Shown here in pieces: positions 16,109 through 25,413 of a stretch of 64,000 nt of DNA (position 1 is its first letter; the number at the start of each line of letters is the position of its first letter). The notes beneath the pieces are model-generated. The model saw nothing but the letters and a program-made list of their open reading frames with translations, searched no databases and was not told the DNA's origin. Origin of the DNA: a virus; IMG/VR virus record IMGVR_UViG_3300012036_000004, positions 37,736 to 101,735 of that record, one strand, 5' to 3'. The translations under genes and the position numbers were made by a program.

Positions 16109-19100
16109 GTGTCAAAATCATATAAAGTCCTGTCCCGGCAGGAGAAGTCGAAAATGCTTGCTGACGTCGGCATCGAAGACGTCCTAGCTCTCTGCCAAGA
16201 AGCTCGCCCCTCGCATCAATGCGAACGGCACGGCAACCGAATCCGTTCGCGCTGCATGTTTCCAGGGCACTCGGACGCCAACCCTTCGATGGACATTGTG
16301 TTCACTGAGGGCCGTGTTTTCGCCAAGTGTTTCAGTTGCGGTCAGTATGAGTCTGACGGCTTTCGCATCGTTGAGCACATCACCGGCATCCACGCCGTTT
16401 CGCGACTGTACGCCGAGATATTCGGACAGCGCTTCGGTCTCAAAGTCGACGCCGAGTTGGACGACGCGCTCGTCCAGGAAGACCTGTTTAGTCACTTCAA
16501 GAACTCGGTGCTGCGTGCCGGCGAACACCTTCTCGTCAACGCCTCATCCACCAAAAGTAAAGAGTACACCTACGCCCAAAGCGCGATCACCTATCTGGCC
16601 CAGCGAGGCTTCCCAGCAACCACGTTCCTGACATTGGGTATTGGCATCTTCCCGACGCTCGAGCACTTCGCTCAGCACGCAGACCAAGACGCACAGATCA
16701 CCATTGGTGAGTATTTCGGCCCTCGTGTCTTCGAGCAGAAGCCCAAGGCCGTCGGGCGCTACGGTGGTTGGTTGATGTTTCCCTACTACACCTCACCCAC
16801 GACGATCGGTCGCCTCAAACTGCGTGACCCCAAGAACAAGGACAATGAAGTCTGGCTGGGTATCCACAAGGAAGAGACGCGCGGCTTCTTCGGACTCAAC
16901 CAGTTCACCACTCTCGTAGGTAAAGACCTCAAGGAAGCCAAAACGGCGTATGTCGTCGAAGGGGAGTTCGACCAACTGGCGATGTTGCAGGCGCAGTTAA
17001 ACCTGAACCCCAACCAGCAGCACATTGTGCTCGGCGGCTCAGGCTCGGCTCCGACCAGCTTGGACATCCTGGCTGATTCCCGTATCAGCCGAGTCACGCT
17101 CGTGGGAGACAACGATGCGGGCGGCGACCAATTCGTTCGACGCATCCTGGAAGTGTCCGAGCAGGAACGTATCCACGACTTCGGGGTCTACGACTGGTCG
17201 ACCCTGCAGACGTATGGCGATCCTGACGACGTCGTTCAAGGTGGGGATTACCCGGACCTCATCCACGGCCTCACCACACGCAGTGACGTCAAAGAGCTCC
17301 ATATGTGGGCGATGGATACCGCCCTCAAAGAGATCGCGACGCTGAGCTCTCCGAGCTCTGTCGAGAAGATTGACGTGCTCGACAAGGGCTGCGCGTTCAT
17401 CAAGAACGACGTCGAGCGCGGGTTGTACGTTTCCGAAGTGTCGGCCACGACAGGTCTCGACGGCGGCGTGCTCTCAAAGCACATGATCTCTATCGACACC
17501 GAGCGAGGTTTCCTGGTCGCGCTCGAGCGTAAGCTGGGTGAGCACGCCTCGCCTGTTGCGATGAAGAACTCAGAAACGGCGCTGATGTTCTGTCGAAACT
17601 CGAACGAGATATTCGAGGTCAACCTCAAGAAGCCGCGCGACATCGAGCTTGCTCTGCAAATGCAGGTCTTCGGATGCACGACCTACGACTTCGTCGAAGA
17701 GAACATCGGCATCCCTGACCGCGTTCGCTACACCCAGGGAAAGGTCCCGACTGAGCGTCCCATCAATCACCAGGCCAAAGACCTGTCCGGTCACGTCGAC
17801 CTCGCCGTGCAGAACTTCGTGGCAGGCTCCAAGCCCTTGTCCAAGTACCGAGTGCGGCGACAGGGCGTTCACTGGAGCGATGTGACCGAAGACCCGGTAC
17901 GAGCCGAGGGTCTCCCCTCCAGCGCTCCTGCCCGCTGCGTTTACGTCGTAAACGGCCACCTTCGTCTCATGGGTACGCCCGGCTCAAACGGCCTGATGTA
18001 CTACGAGGAGCTGTCTGAGCCTGTTCATGGCCTCAATCTGTTGTGGGGAGACGACGAACCTTGGAGCGCAATGCTCACAAGCGCTGACTCCGCCAATAAA
18101 AAGCCCAAGCACACGCGCAAGGAAGTCTACGAACTTCTCCTGGACGTAGTAGACGGGTGGGCTTTTGAGCGGCACGACCTGGTCCGTCATTTCTGGGCGG
18201 CCTACATCATGATGCTGACGCATTGCGACATCTTCGAGAACCTGCCGTACGTGCTGCTGAACGCGCCTTCGCAGTCAGGTAAATCAACGATGCTCAAAGG
18301 TGTTCTTCGCGGAGAGGACCCGGGAGAGATTGGCCTCATCGAACACAGCCGAGGCTACGATGACTACACCGCCGCTGCCGTCATGCAGCACGCTGAGGGC
18401 TCGCCCATTCTGATGGGTCTCGAAGAGTTCGAGGCGGCAGACGACGCCAGCCGCAATGATTCCAAGGCCCGAGCAGTCCGCGCCATCCTAGCCTCTGTGC
18501 GAAACGCCAGCGGCCGAAAAGGGATGCAACGCTCTCGCGGCGGTCGCTACGGGACCCCATCCGATACGCACCTCCGTTTCCCGATCTCCGGGGCCGCCAT
18601 TCAGCCTCTGCAAGAAGAGGCCGACCGAAACCGGTGGTTCACCTTCGAGCTGACGCAGCAGCCAGGCAAGCTTCCGCCCGAAGCCTACATCCGTCAGAAG
18701 CTGGGCTGGGACGGCGTCTCCGACCTTCGCGAATCGATCCTGTTGAACTCACTACAACACGCGCACCGAGACTACCTTTCGGAGCAAGATATTCTGCAGA
18801 ACGTGTGGGACAAGGACGTCCTGACGACCCGCTCGACTCGAGGCGCAAAGTCTGTGGCGCCCATCTTGACCATCATGAAAGACGTGGAGGTCGACTACCT
18901 GAGCTGGGGGCAAACCTTTCTGGACTGGCGTAGCGATTTGCTGCGTGCATCGAACACGTCCGCCGAGCGGACAATGTTCCTGGCCGTCTTCGAAACCAAC
19001 GCCATCACGATTCCGAACGAGTTCCAGCGTCGAAGCCTCATCAACATTCTCGCCAACCCCGATCTGCGAAACCATCTAAGCTACGCAGACTGCGGAGCGT

Positions 19101-19396
19101 ACTACCTGCCGGGGGCGACTTTCGTCGTGCTGTACCCCAAGAAGATTGCCGAGATTCTCAAGTACAACGCCAACTACCGCCACTCCACGAACGCCAACCA
19201 GATCTTCAATCACCTCAAAAGAAACCCCGAGGTGAAATACGATCCGCCGTTCTTCAACGGGAGCAAAAAGACGATGCAGCACCTGCGTCAGTTTATGCCG
19301 AGTGTCCGCGCTGAGGATCTTCTCGCGGTGTCATTCCAGGCATTGGACTTCGACAAAGCGCCGCTCCTGCCCCCTGACCCGGACACCGTACTATGA
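16109..19396 (+). CDS. DnaG-type primase fused to a P-loop ATPase (1,095 aa)
   Basis: Residues ~30-80 match the CHC2 zinc finger (CMFPGHSDANPSMDI...FAKCFSCG). A TOPRIM domain follows with VVEGEFDQLAML (catalytic Glu ~284) and LVGDNDAGGD (~334), so it should synthesise RNA primers. The C-terminal half has Walker A NAPSQSGKSTML (~718-729) and a GLEEFEAADDASRND segment that may be Walker B, consistent with a helicase-like or D5-like ATPase. The start is GTG 16109 with GAGG upstream. A GTTTAC-N3-GTAAAC palindrome lies inside at 17939. It couples by four-base overlap to the next gene. Confidence 0.88.
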   Translation: MSKSYKVLSRQEKSKMLADVGIEDVLALCQEARPSHQCERHGNRIRSRCMFPGHSDANPSMDIVFTEGRVFAKCFSCGQYESDGFRIVEHITGIHAVSRLYAEIFGQRFGLKVDAELDDALVQEDLFSHFKNSVLRAGEHLLVNASSTKSKEYTYAQSAITYLAQRGFPATTFLTLGIGIFPTLEHFAQHADQDAQITIGEYFGPRVFEQKPKAVGRYGGWLMFPYYTSPTTIGRLKLRDPKNKDNEVWLGIHKEETRGFFGLNQFTTLVGKDLKEAKTAYVVEGEFDQLAMLQAQLNLNPNQQHIVLGGSGSAPTSLDILADSRISRVTLVGDNDAGGDQFVRRILEVSEQERIHDFGVYDWSTLQTYGDPDDVVQGGDYPDLIHGLTTRSDVKELHMWAMDTALKEIATLSSPSSVEKIDVLDKGCAFIKNDVERGLYVSEVSATTGLDGGVLSKHMISIDTERGFLVALERKLGEHASPVAMKNSETALMFCRNSNEIFEVNLKKPRDIELALQMQVFGCTTYDFVEENIGIPDRVRYTQGKVPTERPINHQAKDLSGHVDLAVQNFVAGSKPLSKYRVRRQGVHWSDVTEDPVRAEGLPSSAPARCVYVVNGHLRLMGTPGSNGLMYYEELSEPVHGLNLLWGDDEPWSAMLTSADSANKKPKHTRKEVYELLLDVVDGWAFERHDLVRHFWAAYIMMLTHCDIFENLPYVLLNAPSQSGKSTMLKGVLRGEDPGEIGLIEHSRGYDDYTAAAVMQHAEGSPILMGLEEFEAADDASRNDSKARAVRAILASVRNASGRKGMQRSRGGRYGTPSDTHLRFPISGAAIQPLQEEADRNRWFTFELTQQPGKLPPEAYIRQKLGWDGVSDLRESILLNSLQHAHRDYLSEQDILQNVWDKDVLTTRSTRGAKSVAPILTIMKDVEVDYLSWGQTFLDWRSDLLRASNTSAERTMFLAVFETNAITIPNEFQRRSLINILANPDLRNHLSYADCGAYYLPGATFVVLYPKKIAEILKYNANYRHSTNANQIFNHLKRNPEVKYDPPFFNGSKKTMQHLRQFMPSVRAEDLLAVSFQALDFDKAPLLPPDPDTVL
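17939..17953. repeat. GTTTAC-GTC-GTAAAC palindrome, site 2
   Basis: One of six perfect GTTTAC-N3-GTAAAC inverted repeats in the window; here inside the primase gene, read in frame as VYVVN. Candidate protein-binding site. Confidence 0.7.
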
Positions 19397-19749
19397 CCAC
19401 CCTCAAAGAGAGCATGGACACCGAGAAGCTGAACAATCAGCTCCTCAACCTGACCAACGACCTCAACGGAGTCCTTGGTCTTCGAGCCCTATCTTCCACC
19501 GCCGCCGAGATATGGGTCACTGGTGGCAGCACCAAAAACGAGGTGCTCGCCCGCGCCGAAGAGCATGAAGAGCTGGCTGACGTAGACTTCACCTTCCGAG
19601 AAGAAGTCGACGAAGCCTACTCGCCCGGCGGCGCCACTGACCGACCTCGAACCTGGGAACCTAAAAATGACGACCGAGACAACGACACCGACCCCTTCGA
19701 AGAACTACTCGAGCGCGATCCAAGCAGCCCCCGCACGGTGGACGAGTAA
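19393..19749 (+). CDS. Small acidic unknown protein (118 aa)
   Basis: Starts by ATGA overlap with the primase stop and overlaps the polymerase start by 83 bases. The first ~60 residues are helical with TAAEIWVTGGSTKNEVLARA; the rest is very acidic and Pro/Thr/Asp-rich. Possibly a primase or polymerase accessory. No family is recognised. Confidence 0.65.
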   Translation: MTTLKESMDTEKLNNQLLNLTNDLNGVLGLRALSSTAAEIWVTGGSTKNEVLARAEEHEELADVDFTFREEVDEAYSPGGATDRPRTWEPKNDDRDNDTDPFEELLERDPSSPRTVDE

Positions 19750-22700
19750 CCAAAAGGGGACCTTCTGTAGTACCTGCCCCAACAAAGACGCTTCGTGCCT
19801 GCTGATGGGCCGCTGGTTGAGTCAGGCGAGCATGACCATCATCCTGGCATCGCCGGGGCAAGAATCCATCGACCGTGTGCAGCCGCTGGGGAGCCGAGAC
19901 GAAGCAATCATCGCGCAGCTCATGCAGAACCTGACCGAGAAGCACGGTACAGCCATCGCCTACAACATCGTGTATTTGACAGGAGCAGAATCCCGAAAAG
20001 CCCCCGGCAAAGAGGTGATCGCTGCTTGCTCGCAGTACATGAACCAGAAGCTGCTCGACGCGCGTCGACAATTCGAACACGGCCCGCATGCAGGTCGAAA
20101 CCACGTCCTGGTTCCGCTGGGAAAAGCCTGCACGCAGGCACTTCTTCCTGACGTACGAACCCTCAAAGAGGTTCGCGGAAAAACTGTCGCCACCGAATTC
20201 GGTGGGTACGAGTGGTTGGTCTGTCCGACGTTCAGCAGAGCGCAGCTCTACGTCAAGCCGGGCTACGCTCGAGTGATGAGTCACGACATCTCCAAAGCCT
20301 ACACGCTGTCCCTCAAAGAGGGGCGCGAGGATAAGGTCGACGTCCACTCACTGACGACCGACTACATCATTCCGCAGAACATCGAAGAGGTGCGCGACGT
20401 TTGCACTGACCTGCTCGAGCGTATCGAATCTGGCGACATCACTGCGATGAGCGTCGACATCGAGACGAACACCAAGAACCCGTATCGCACTGACGGTCAC
20501 ACCTCGGTCGTCTCGCTGGCCTGGGACAAGGGGCAGGCTACCGCCATCCTCCTTGACCACCCTCGCTCCTACTACGACGCCGAAGAAGCGTGGGAAGCTG
20601 TGATTCCCATCCTGGAAAGCGACGTCAAGAAAATCTTCCACAACGGAAAGTTCGATCTCCAGTTCCTGCGAAACCGCAAAGGACTCAAGGTCCCCAACCT
20701 GTGGTGGGATACCATTCTTGCCGAGCACTTCCTCGACGAGGACAAGAGCGGTGTCTACGGCCTCAAAGAGGTCATCGGGCTCTACGCTCCCCGTTACATG
20801 GGCTACGAGAAAGAACTTCGAGCGAACTTCGTCAAGAAGGCGCTGGCCGAAGCTAAGGGTCTCGGAGAAGACGAAGACCGCGAACCCGACCACGAAGAAT
20901 CATGGGAGATCATGCCCTTCTTCGCTGACCTCGAATACAAGCCAGTTGCCGAAGACGACAGCATCGACTGGGAAAGTCTTGGAGAGGACGTCCGTATTGA
21001 ACTCTTCGAGAACGAAGTGATTTACCTCAACGCGCACCGCGACGGCGAGAAGAAGTCGAAGACTCGCGCACGAGGTCGCATCCGACGGCGCTGCAAGAAG
21101 TACGACCTCGACCCGCCTGACACCGTCAACGACCGCTCCTTCGACGTCGGCGACAATGGCTACGACGACATCCCGGTCGACATGCTCCTGTGGTACGCCG
21201 CAGTCGACGCTGACGTAACGAGACAGGTATGCGCCGGGCAACGCATGATTGCCGCCCGACGCCAGCGAGACCTGGGCATGACCACGCCGAATGTCACGCT
21301 CCAACGAGACCTGGAGAACGTGATGGCCGACCTGTACGTGCCTGGAACGGATTCACTGTCCACCATGTCGTATCGAGGCACCAAGCTCGACTACGATCTG
21401 CTCGACCAATACGAAGAAGAGATCGGCCAACTTCGAGACGACACACTTCGCATCATCCGAGAGATGGTGTGCCAGCCCGAGTTCAATCCGAACTCCAGCG
21501 CCGAGATGGCAGACCTGGTGGTCAACGTCTTGAGCATCGACCCCGATGCGTTCACCTACACTGCCACGGGAGCCATCAGCGTCACGGACGCCTGGTTGGC
21601 TACACAGCAGGAAGAGTGCGCCGACGAGTTCACGCAGGAAGTCATCTACTACATACGCCTTTACAAGAAGGCAGCGAAGACGATCTCGTCATTCCTCGCG
21701 AAGTTCCGTCGGTTGACTCAGTACGACGGACGTATCCACACCTCGTTCAATCTGAACGGAACCGCGACTGGTCGGCTGTCTTCTTCGTCGCCCAACCTGC
21801 AGAACGTTCCACTGTGGATGTGTCGATTCCCGCCGCACCCCAAGTTCACGAAGGTCTCGAGCCCGGGGTGGAACATCAAGGCATTGTTCATCCCGAGCGA
21901 GCCCGGAAAAGTGTACTTCCAGCTCGATATCTCGGCAGCCGAGATTCGCGTGCTCTGCGCCTACGCAGGCGACGAGCGTCTGATTTCGGCGCTCAAAGCT
22001 GGTCAGGATATTCACTCCTTCGTGGCCTCGCACGTGTTCGACCATACCTACGAAGAGTTCGTGGCTGGAAAGGACACCGACCCCGACCTCAAGCTGAAGC
22101 GAACCGCTACCAAACGCGTGGTGTTCGGCCTGATTTACGGCGCCGGTCCCTACAAGATTGCCGAGCAGATCTACGGCGGTCTGGCTACCGACGAAGCCGA
22201 GCGTGAAACGCAGATTGCCTTCGCGCAGTCTGTCATGGACATGGTCTTCGAGCGCTTCCCGAAGATTCAGGAGTACATCTCCAAGACCATCGCGGAGGTC
22301 CAACTGTTCGACCAGGTCCGAACGTACTTCGGGCGACGTCGTCGCTTCGACCTTCGAAACGCCTCCTGGAAGGAAGCTCGGAAGAGCGAGCGCCAGGCGG
22401 TCAACTTCAAAATCCAATCGTCGGCTTCTGACATCGTCCTCTCGCAGCTCTGTGCGGTCGAGCAAGCCATCAAAGAGATTAGCGGAGAAGTGCTCCTCAC
22501 GGTGCATGACTCCATCGCCGGGGAAATCGATGTCGACAAGGTGCCACTGATGCGTGCCTTCTTCGACCACTATGTCGTGGACGAAGTGAAGCGAAAGTTC
22601 CCCTGGCTGCCCGTTCCGTTCGCCTACGACCTCGAAGTTGGACCTTCGTATGGTGAGCTCGTCGACTTCGGCCTGCTCGAATCCGATCCGGACGACATCC

Positions 22701-22774
22701 CGGACTACGTCCTCAAGAAAGCCCGTCCTCGCATGGAGCGGGCAGGGCTCACCTTCTTCTCGGAGACCGCCTGA
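19667..22774 (+). CDS. Family A DNA polymerase with N-terminal uracil-DNA-glycosylase-like domain (1,035 aa)
   Basis: Residues ~30-215 resemble family 4/5 UDGs: Cys cluster CSTCPNKDASC, then ILASPGQESIDRVQPLG, YNIVYLTGAESRKAPGKEV and VPLGKACTQALL. Next comes a 3'-5' exonuclease with DIE (264-266), FHNGKFDLQFL and YAAVDADVTRQV. The polymerase domain has motif A FQLDISAAEIRVL (Asp 754), motif B KR..FGLIYGAG (Tyr ~824) and motif C VHDS (946-949), where the usual HDE is HDS. It is the likely replicative polymerase. The glycosylase-like part might sense or remove uracil, or may only bind DNA. The start overlaps the previous gene, but the Cys cluster requires it. Confidence 0.93.
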   Translation: MTTETTTPTPSKNYSSAIQAAPARWTSNQKGTFCSTCPNKDASCLLMGRWLSQASMTIILASPGQESIDRVQPLGSRDEAIIAQLMQNLTEKHGTAIAYNIVYLTGAESRKAPGKEVIAACSQYMNQKLLDARRQFEHGPHAGRNHVLVPLGKACTQALLPDVRTLKEVRGKTVATEFGGYEWLVCPTFSRAQLYVKPGYARVMSHDISKAYTLSLKEGREDKVDVHSLTTDYIIPQNIEEVRDVCTDLLERIESGDITAMSVDIETNTKNPYRTDGHTSVVSLAWDKGQATAILLDHPRSYYDAEEAWEAVIPILESDVKKIFHNGKFDLQFLRNRKGLKVPNLWWDTILAEHFLDEDKSGVYGLKEVIGLYAPRYMGYEKELRANFVKKALAEAKGLGEDEDREPDHEESWEIMPFFADLEYKPVAEDDSIDWESLGEDVRIELFENEVIYLNAHRDGEKKSKTRARGRIRRRCKKYDLDPPDTVNDRSFDVGDNGYDDIPVDMLLWYAAVDADVTRQVCAGQRMIAARRQRDLGMTTPNVTLQRDLENVMADLYVPGTDSLSTMSYRGTKLDYDLLDQYEEEIGQLRDDTLRIIREMVCQPEFNPNSSAEMADLVVNVLSIDPDAFTYTATGAISVTDAWLATQQEECADEFTQEVIYYIRLYKKAAKTISSFLAKFRRLTQYDGRIHTSFNLNGTATGRLSSSSPNLQNVPLWMCRFPPHPKFTKVSSPGWNIKALFIPSEPGKVYFQLDISAAEIRVLCAYAGDERLISALKAGQDIHSFVASHVFDHTYEEFVAGKDTDPDLKLKRTATKRVVFGLIYGAGPYKIAEQIYGGLATDEAERETQIAFAQSVMDMVFERFPKIQEYISKTIAEVQLFDQVRTYFGRRRRFDLRNASWKEARKSERQAVNFKIQSSASDIVLSQLCAVEQAIKEISGEVLLTVHDSIAGEIDVDKVPLMRAFFDHYVVDEVKRKFPWLPVPFAYDLEVGPSYGELVDFGLLESDPDDIPDYVLKKARPRMERAGLTFFSETA

Positions 22775-23070
22775 TGCCTATTTACGCCCTCGCCATGGAG
22801 ACACCCGGTCGCTACATAGTCGGCCAGAGCAGTGCCGCCCCTGACGCTATCCTGTCGACGAACACCGTCGCTCTTCAGGACGCCGCTCACCTCACGGTGC
22901 TCAAAGAACAGAGCATCCTGACGCCGATCGACGTGCTCGATAACTTCCACGCGAAGGTGTCGAGCTACATTGGCTTCGGGGTGCTCAACGAAGACTTCAG
23001 TTCCATCTACGAGTCGTGGCTCGAGATGCACAAAAATCCGCCGGATTTTGAGGTACAAGAGGGTGAATGA
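22774..23070 (+). CDS. Unknown small protein after polymerase (98 aa)
   Basis: Starts on the base shared with the polymerase stop (TGATG). MPIYALAMETPGRYIVGQS looks like a folded beta start, with helical segments later (IDVLDNFHAKVSSYIG). Last gene of the plus-strand replication block. Its stop codon lies inside the first arm of the hairpin-rich element at 23064. No family is recognised. Confidence 0.7.
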   Translation: MPIYALAMETPGRYIVGQSSAAPDAILSTNTVALQDAAHLTVLKEQSILTPIDVLDNFHAKVSSYIGFGVLNEDFSSIYESWLEMHKNPPDFEVQEGE

Positions 23071-23590
23071 ACTAGTACAGACACTTAGCTGTGGGCGATG
23101 TTTCGTCGCCATATCATAGCAGTACTTTAGTACTGGCCGCCGGCTTGAAGCCGAGCACCAGGCCGCCTCGAGCTCACTACTTCGGCGGAAATGGTAGTTC
23201 ATTCATACGCACGCGCTAGACACTGAGGTGATCAAGGACGATCCCTCGAGGCGATGTTTCGTCGCCACATTTTGTTTCACTATCTCTTCACCTGGTTTAG
23301 CAACCAGGTGTAGAATTAGTAGCGCACTTGAGTTGGCACCGATCTCGGTGGGCGATGTTTCGTCGCCATATGAAGTAGGACCGGGAGCAAACGCGAGCGA
23401 GGTCTTCCTGGCCACGCGGTTTTCGTCGCATACGCTCCTCAACCCAGCTAGGCCTGGAAGACCAGGCTCAGCACAGCAACTCACCTCTGATTGGCTCCCG
23501 TTTGTGGAGGGCGATGTTTCGTCGCCATATCTCCCAGACACTTTCGTGTCTGAGCTTTTCTCGAGCTCCTCCGGGAGCTGCGTGATCATG
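23064..23590 (+). ncRNA. Hairpin-rich, repeat-containing non-coding element (candidate structured RNA)
   Basis: No convincing gene lies here. The 17-mer GGCGATGTTTCGTCGCC occurs exactly at 23094, 23250, 23351 and 23510, with a degraded copy near 23416. Read as plus-strand RNA it is a seven-pair stem with a UUU loop, one pair being G-U; on the minus strand that pair becomes C-A, which favours plus-strand RNA. Other hairpins: CAGTAC/GTACTG (23120-23135), CACCTGGTT/AACCAGGTG (23289-23310), CACCG/CGGTG (23337-23350), CCTGG/CCAGG (23453-23466), CAGACAC/GTGTCTG (23535-23552) and AGCTCC/GGAGCT (23564-23579). An 11-base arm at 23064 pairs perfectly with 23195-23205, enclosing the first set. Alternatives: terminator cluster or packaging site next to terL. 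Confidence 0.6.
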
Positions 23591-23594
23591 GCAA

Positions 23595-25190
23595 TCAGAG
23601 AGACATTGGGTAGAACGCTACCTGACCGGTGGCAATCTGCATCGCAAGGCGCCCGAATACCTGGGCGTGAAGAGCATCGTCAGGGGTGGCCGGGAAGCAG
23701 TTCCAAACCCGGCGCCCCTGACCCTGTTTCGTAACTTCCTCATACTCAGCGAGGATATCCTGAATCGCGAGCTTCATCTGCTTCTGCTTCGCAAAGACGA
23801 CGCGGCCTCGCTTGTAGTCCATCATCATCGAATCGATGGCTGCCGTCCGGTCCGCCATATACCGATCTGTGTTGTTCCATCGGAGCATCTTCGAGATCGA
23901 GCCGTACTGAATCTGAACGACCTTGTTTGCCCCAAGCGCGTCGACCAGCATTGCGTTGGAGACTGCGCCAACTCCGGCGTCACCAGCGACCAGAGAGACC
24001 TTGTAGTCTCGACAGATCTCGATGATTTCCTTCACATCATTAACCGGGTTCGAGGTCGGGAAGATGTGGTAGTACAGCGTCTTCATCTGGCCGTTCGGCA
24101 GCAAACCCCAGACGTGAATCGCTGTTCGAGACGTGAACGTCGAGGAGCCGCCTCCCGACCAGTCGACCCCTGCGACAATCTTCGAGACATGCTTGAAGAT
24201 TTTGGGGTCTGGCTTGCGCTCAATCGTGTAGTTCCGGCAGAGCGCTTCGAGCTCTTCGAGCGACACCATGCGCGTGCCGATCGCGTCGCTCATCCCCAGT
24301 ACCTCGTTCCTGAACTGCGAGTCTGGGTAGGTGTTGTACTTGTGAAGGATACGGTCCCACCGGGCCTGCACCTCATTGTTCTGTGGCATGATGAGCTGCG
24401 GGATGTGGAACCCGCGGACGTAGGCGCCCGGATTCATGCTGTACCACTGCCCGTCTCGAGGCCGCAGCTTCTTGCCGCAGTTGACGCAGATAACGCCCGA
24501 CTTACCGATCGAGCGGACCGTGGTCACGTAGTTCCATTTGTTGCACCCCGTGCACTTCATCATCCACACGTCTTGCGTGGATTGCTGCCAAAGGAACTCC
24601 ATGGTGTTTTCCATCGACTTCGGTGTCCCGAAGTACCAGGTCCACCCGTGCTCCGACTCTGCCATGCACTCGTTGACGACCGGCACCACCGACTTGTAAA
24701 TGATGTCCTGGACCTCGTCCCATACGACCTGGTCCGCCGAGACGCCACGTGCGCGGTCCGGGTCGTCCTGGGCGTACGAAAGCACGACCTCCGACCCGTT
24801 CGAGAAGTGTTTCATCAGCACGTTCATCGGCATCGATGTGCTGGTGTAATTCTTGGAGATCAACGGAGAATAGGTGATCGCCTTCTGGAGACGGGAGTGC
24901 GAAAACCGAGTCGTCTGCTGCTGTGTAGGCGACACAAACAGCGTTCGAAAGTAGTCCTGCGAAACCGAGTTCGTCAGGATCATGTTGCAGCCAGTAGTCG
25001 ACTTAGCGACCTGGCGGCCGCATTTCATCACCAGCTCTTGGTGGTACCCATCGTAGATGTCTCGGTAAAACGGGTAGTTCTCAAACGAGAACTTCTTCCC
25101 GTCCAGTACCACCATAGCTTCCGTGAGTTGAGACCGGGTAAACTGCCCGACACTCTCTTCCTCGCGTCTAATCGACTGGAACACACTCAT
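23595..25190 (-). CDS. terL: Terminase large subunit (531 aa)
   Basis: The packaging motor and headful or cos nuclease. ATPase motifs: Walker A GRQVAKST (58-65) and Walker B VVWDE (~155-159). A zinc ribbon with CTGC and CVNCGKK follows (~245-280), then an RNase H-like nuclease with VAGVDWSGGG (~350), VAGDAGVGA and a C-terminal PDDALHA. I start at ATG 25190 (MSVFQSIRREEESVG); longer in-frame starts to 25292 would run through the opposite-strand gene at 25189, with which the two start codons share two bases. It lies next to the hairpin-rich element, which could be its recognition site. Confidence 0.94.
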   Translation of the reverse strand: MSVFQSIRREEESVGQFTRSQLTEAMVVLDGKKFSFENYPFYRDIYDGYHQELVMKCGRQVAKSTTGCNMILTNSVSQDYFRTLFVSPTQQQTTRFSHSRLQKAITYSPLISKNYTSTSMPMNVLMKHFSNGSEVVLSYAQDDPDRARGVSADQVVWDEVQDIIYKSVVPVVNECMAESEHGWTWYFGTPKSMENTMEFLWQQSTQDVWMMKCTGCNKWNYVTTVRSIGKSGVICVNCGKKLRPRDGQWYSMNPGAYVRGFHIPQLIMPQNNEVQARWDRILHKYNTYPDSQFRNEVLGMSDAIGTRMVSLEELEALCRNYTIERKPDPKIFKHVSKIVAGVDWSGGGSSTFTSRTAIHVWGLLPNGQMKTLYYHIFPTSNPVNDVKEIIEICRDYKVSLVAGDAGVGAVSNAMLVDALGANKVVQIQYGSISKMLRWNNTDRYMADRTAAIDSMMMDYKRGRVVFAKQKQMKLAIQDILAEYEEVTKQGQGRRVWNCFPATPDDALHAQVFGRLAMQIATGQVAFYPMSL

Positions 25191-25386
25191 GAAACTACTC
25201 AAGTTTGCAATTCTAGCGTGGGCAGCGATCGCGCTTCTCGGCGCGTGCATTGCCCACCCGGGTCTCGTGTTCCTGCTTATCATCGCAGGCACGCTTTACG
25301 GCCTGTTCACTCTCACGTTTGGGTCTCTCGATTACTGGCGTCGTTACCACGACCACGTATACGGAGACTCGAGCGATCACCAATAA
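25189..25386 (+). CDS. Small membrane protein (65 aa)
   Basis: MKLLKFAILAWAAIALLGAC is a signal-like helix whose LGAC could serve as a lipobox. A second hydrophobic helix (LVFLLIIAGTLYGLFTLTF) and a polar tail follow. Its ATG overlaps the opposite-strand terL start. It leads the accessory block and ends 27 bases before the MoxR-like gene. Two-helix form would suit a holin-like or inner-membrane role, but no family is recognised. Confidence 0.6.
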   Translation: MKLLKFAILAWAAIALLGACIAHPGLVFLLIIAGTLYGLFTLTFGSLDYWRRYHDHVYGDSSDHQ

Positions 25387-25413
25387 CCACACATTCGTGC
25401 AGTAGGGAAAACC

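Noticed and set aside
23091-23530. CRISPR array
   Set aside because: Repeats are 17 bases, spaced irregularly (about 100-160 bases), with hairpins instead of uniform spacers and no cas genes. The Cas4-like proteins belong to the replication block.
23203-23589. Minus-strand open frame with repeated YGDETSP, starting right after terL
   Set aside because: The peptide repeats are simply the translated 17-base hairpin repeats. The frame has no ribosome site and lies fully inside the hairpin-rich element.
23228-23734. Plus-strand open frame of 168 codons across the same element
   Set aside because: It runs from the hairpin region into the 3' end of terL on the opposite strand and has no recognisable domain or ribosome site.
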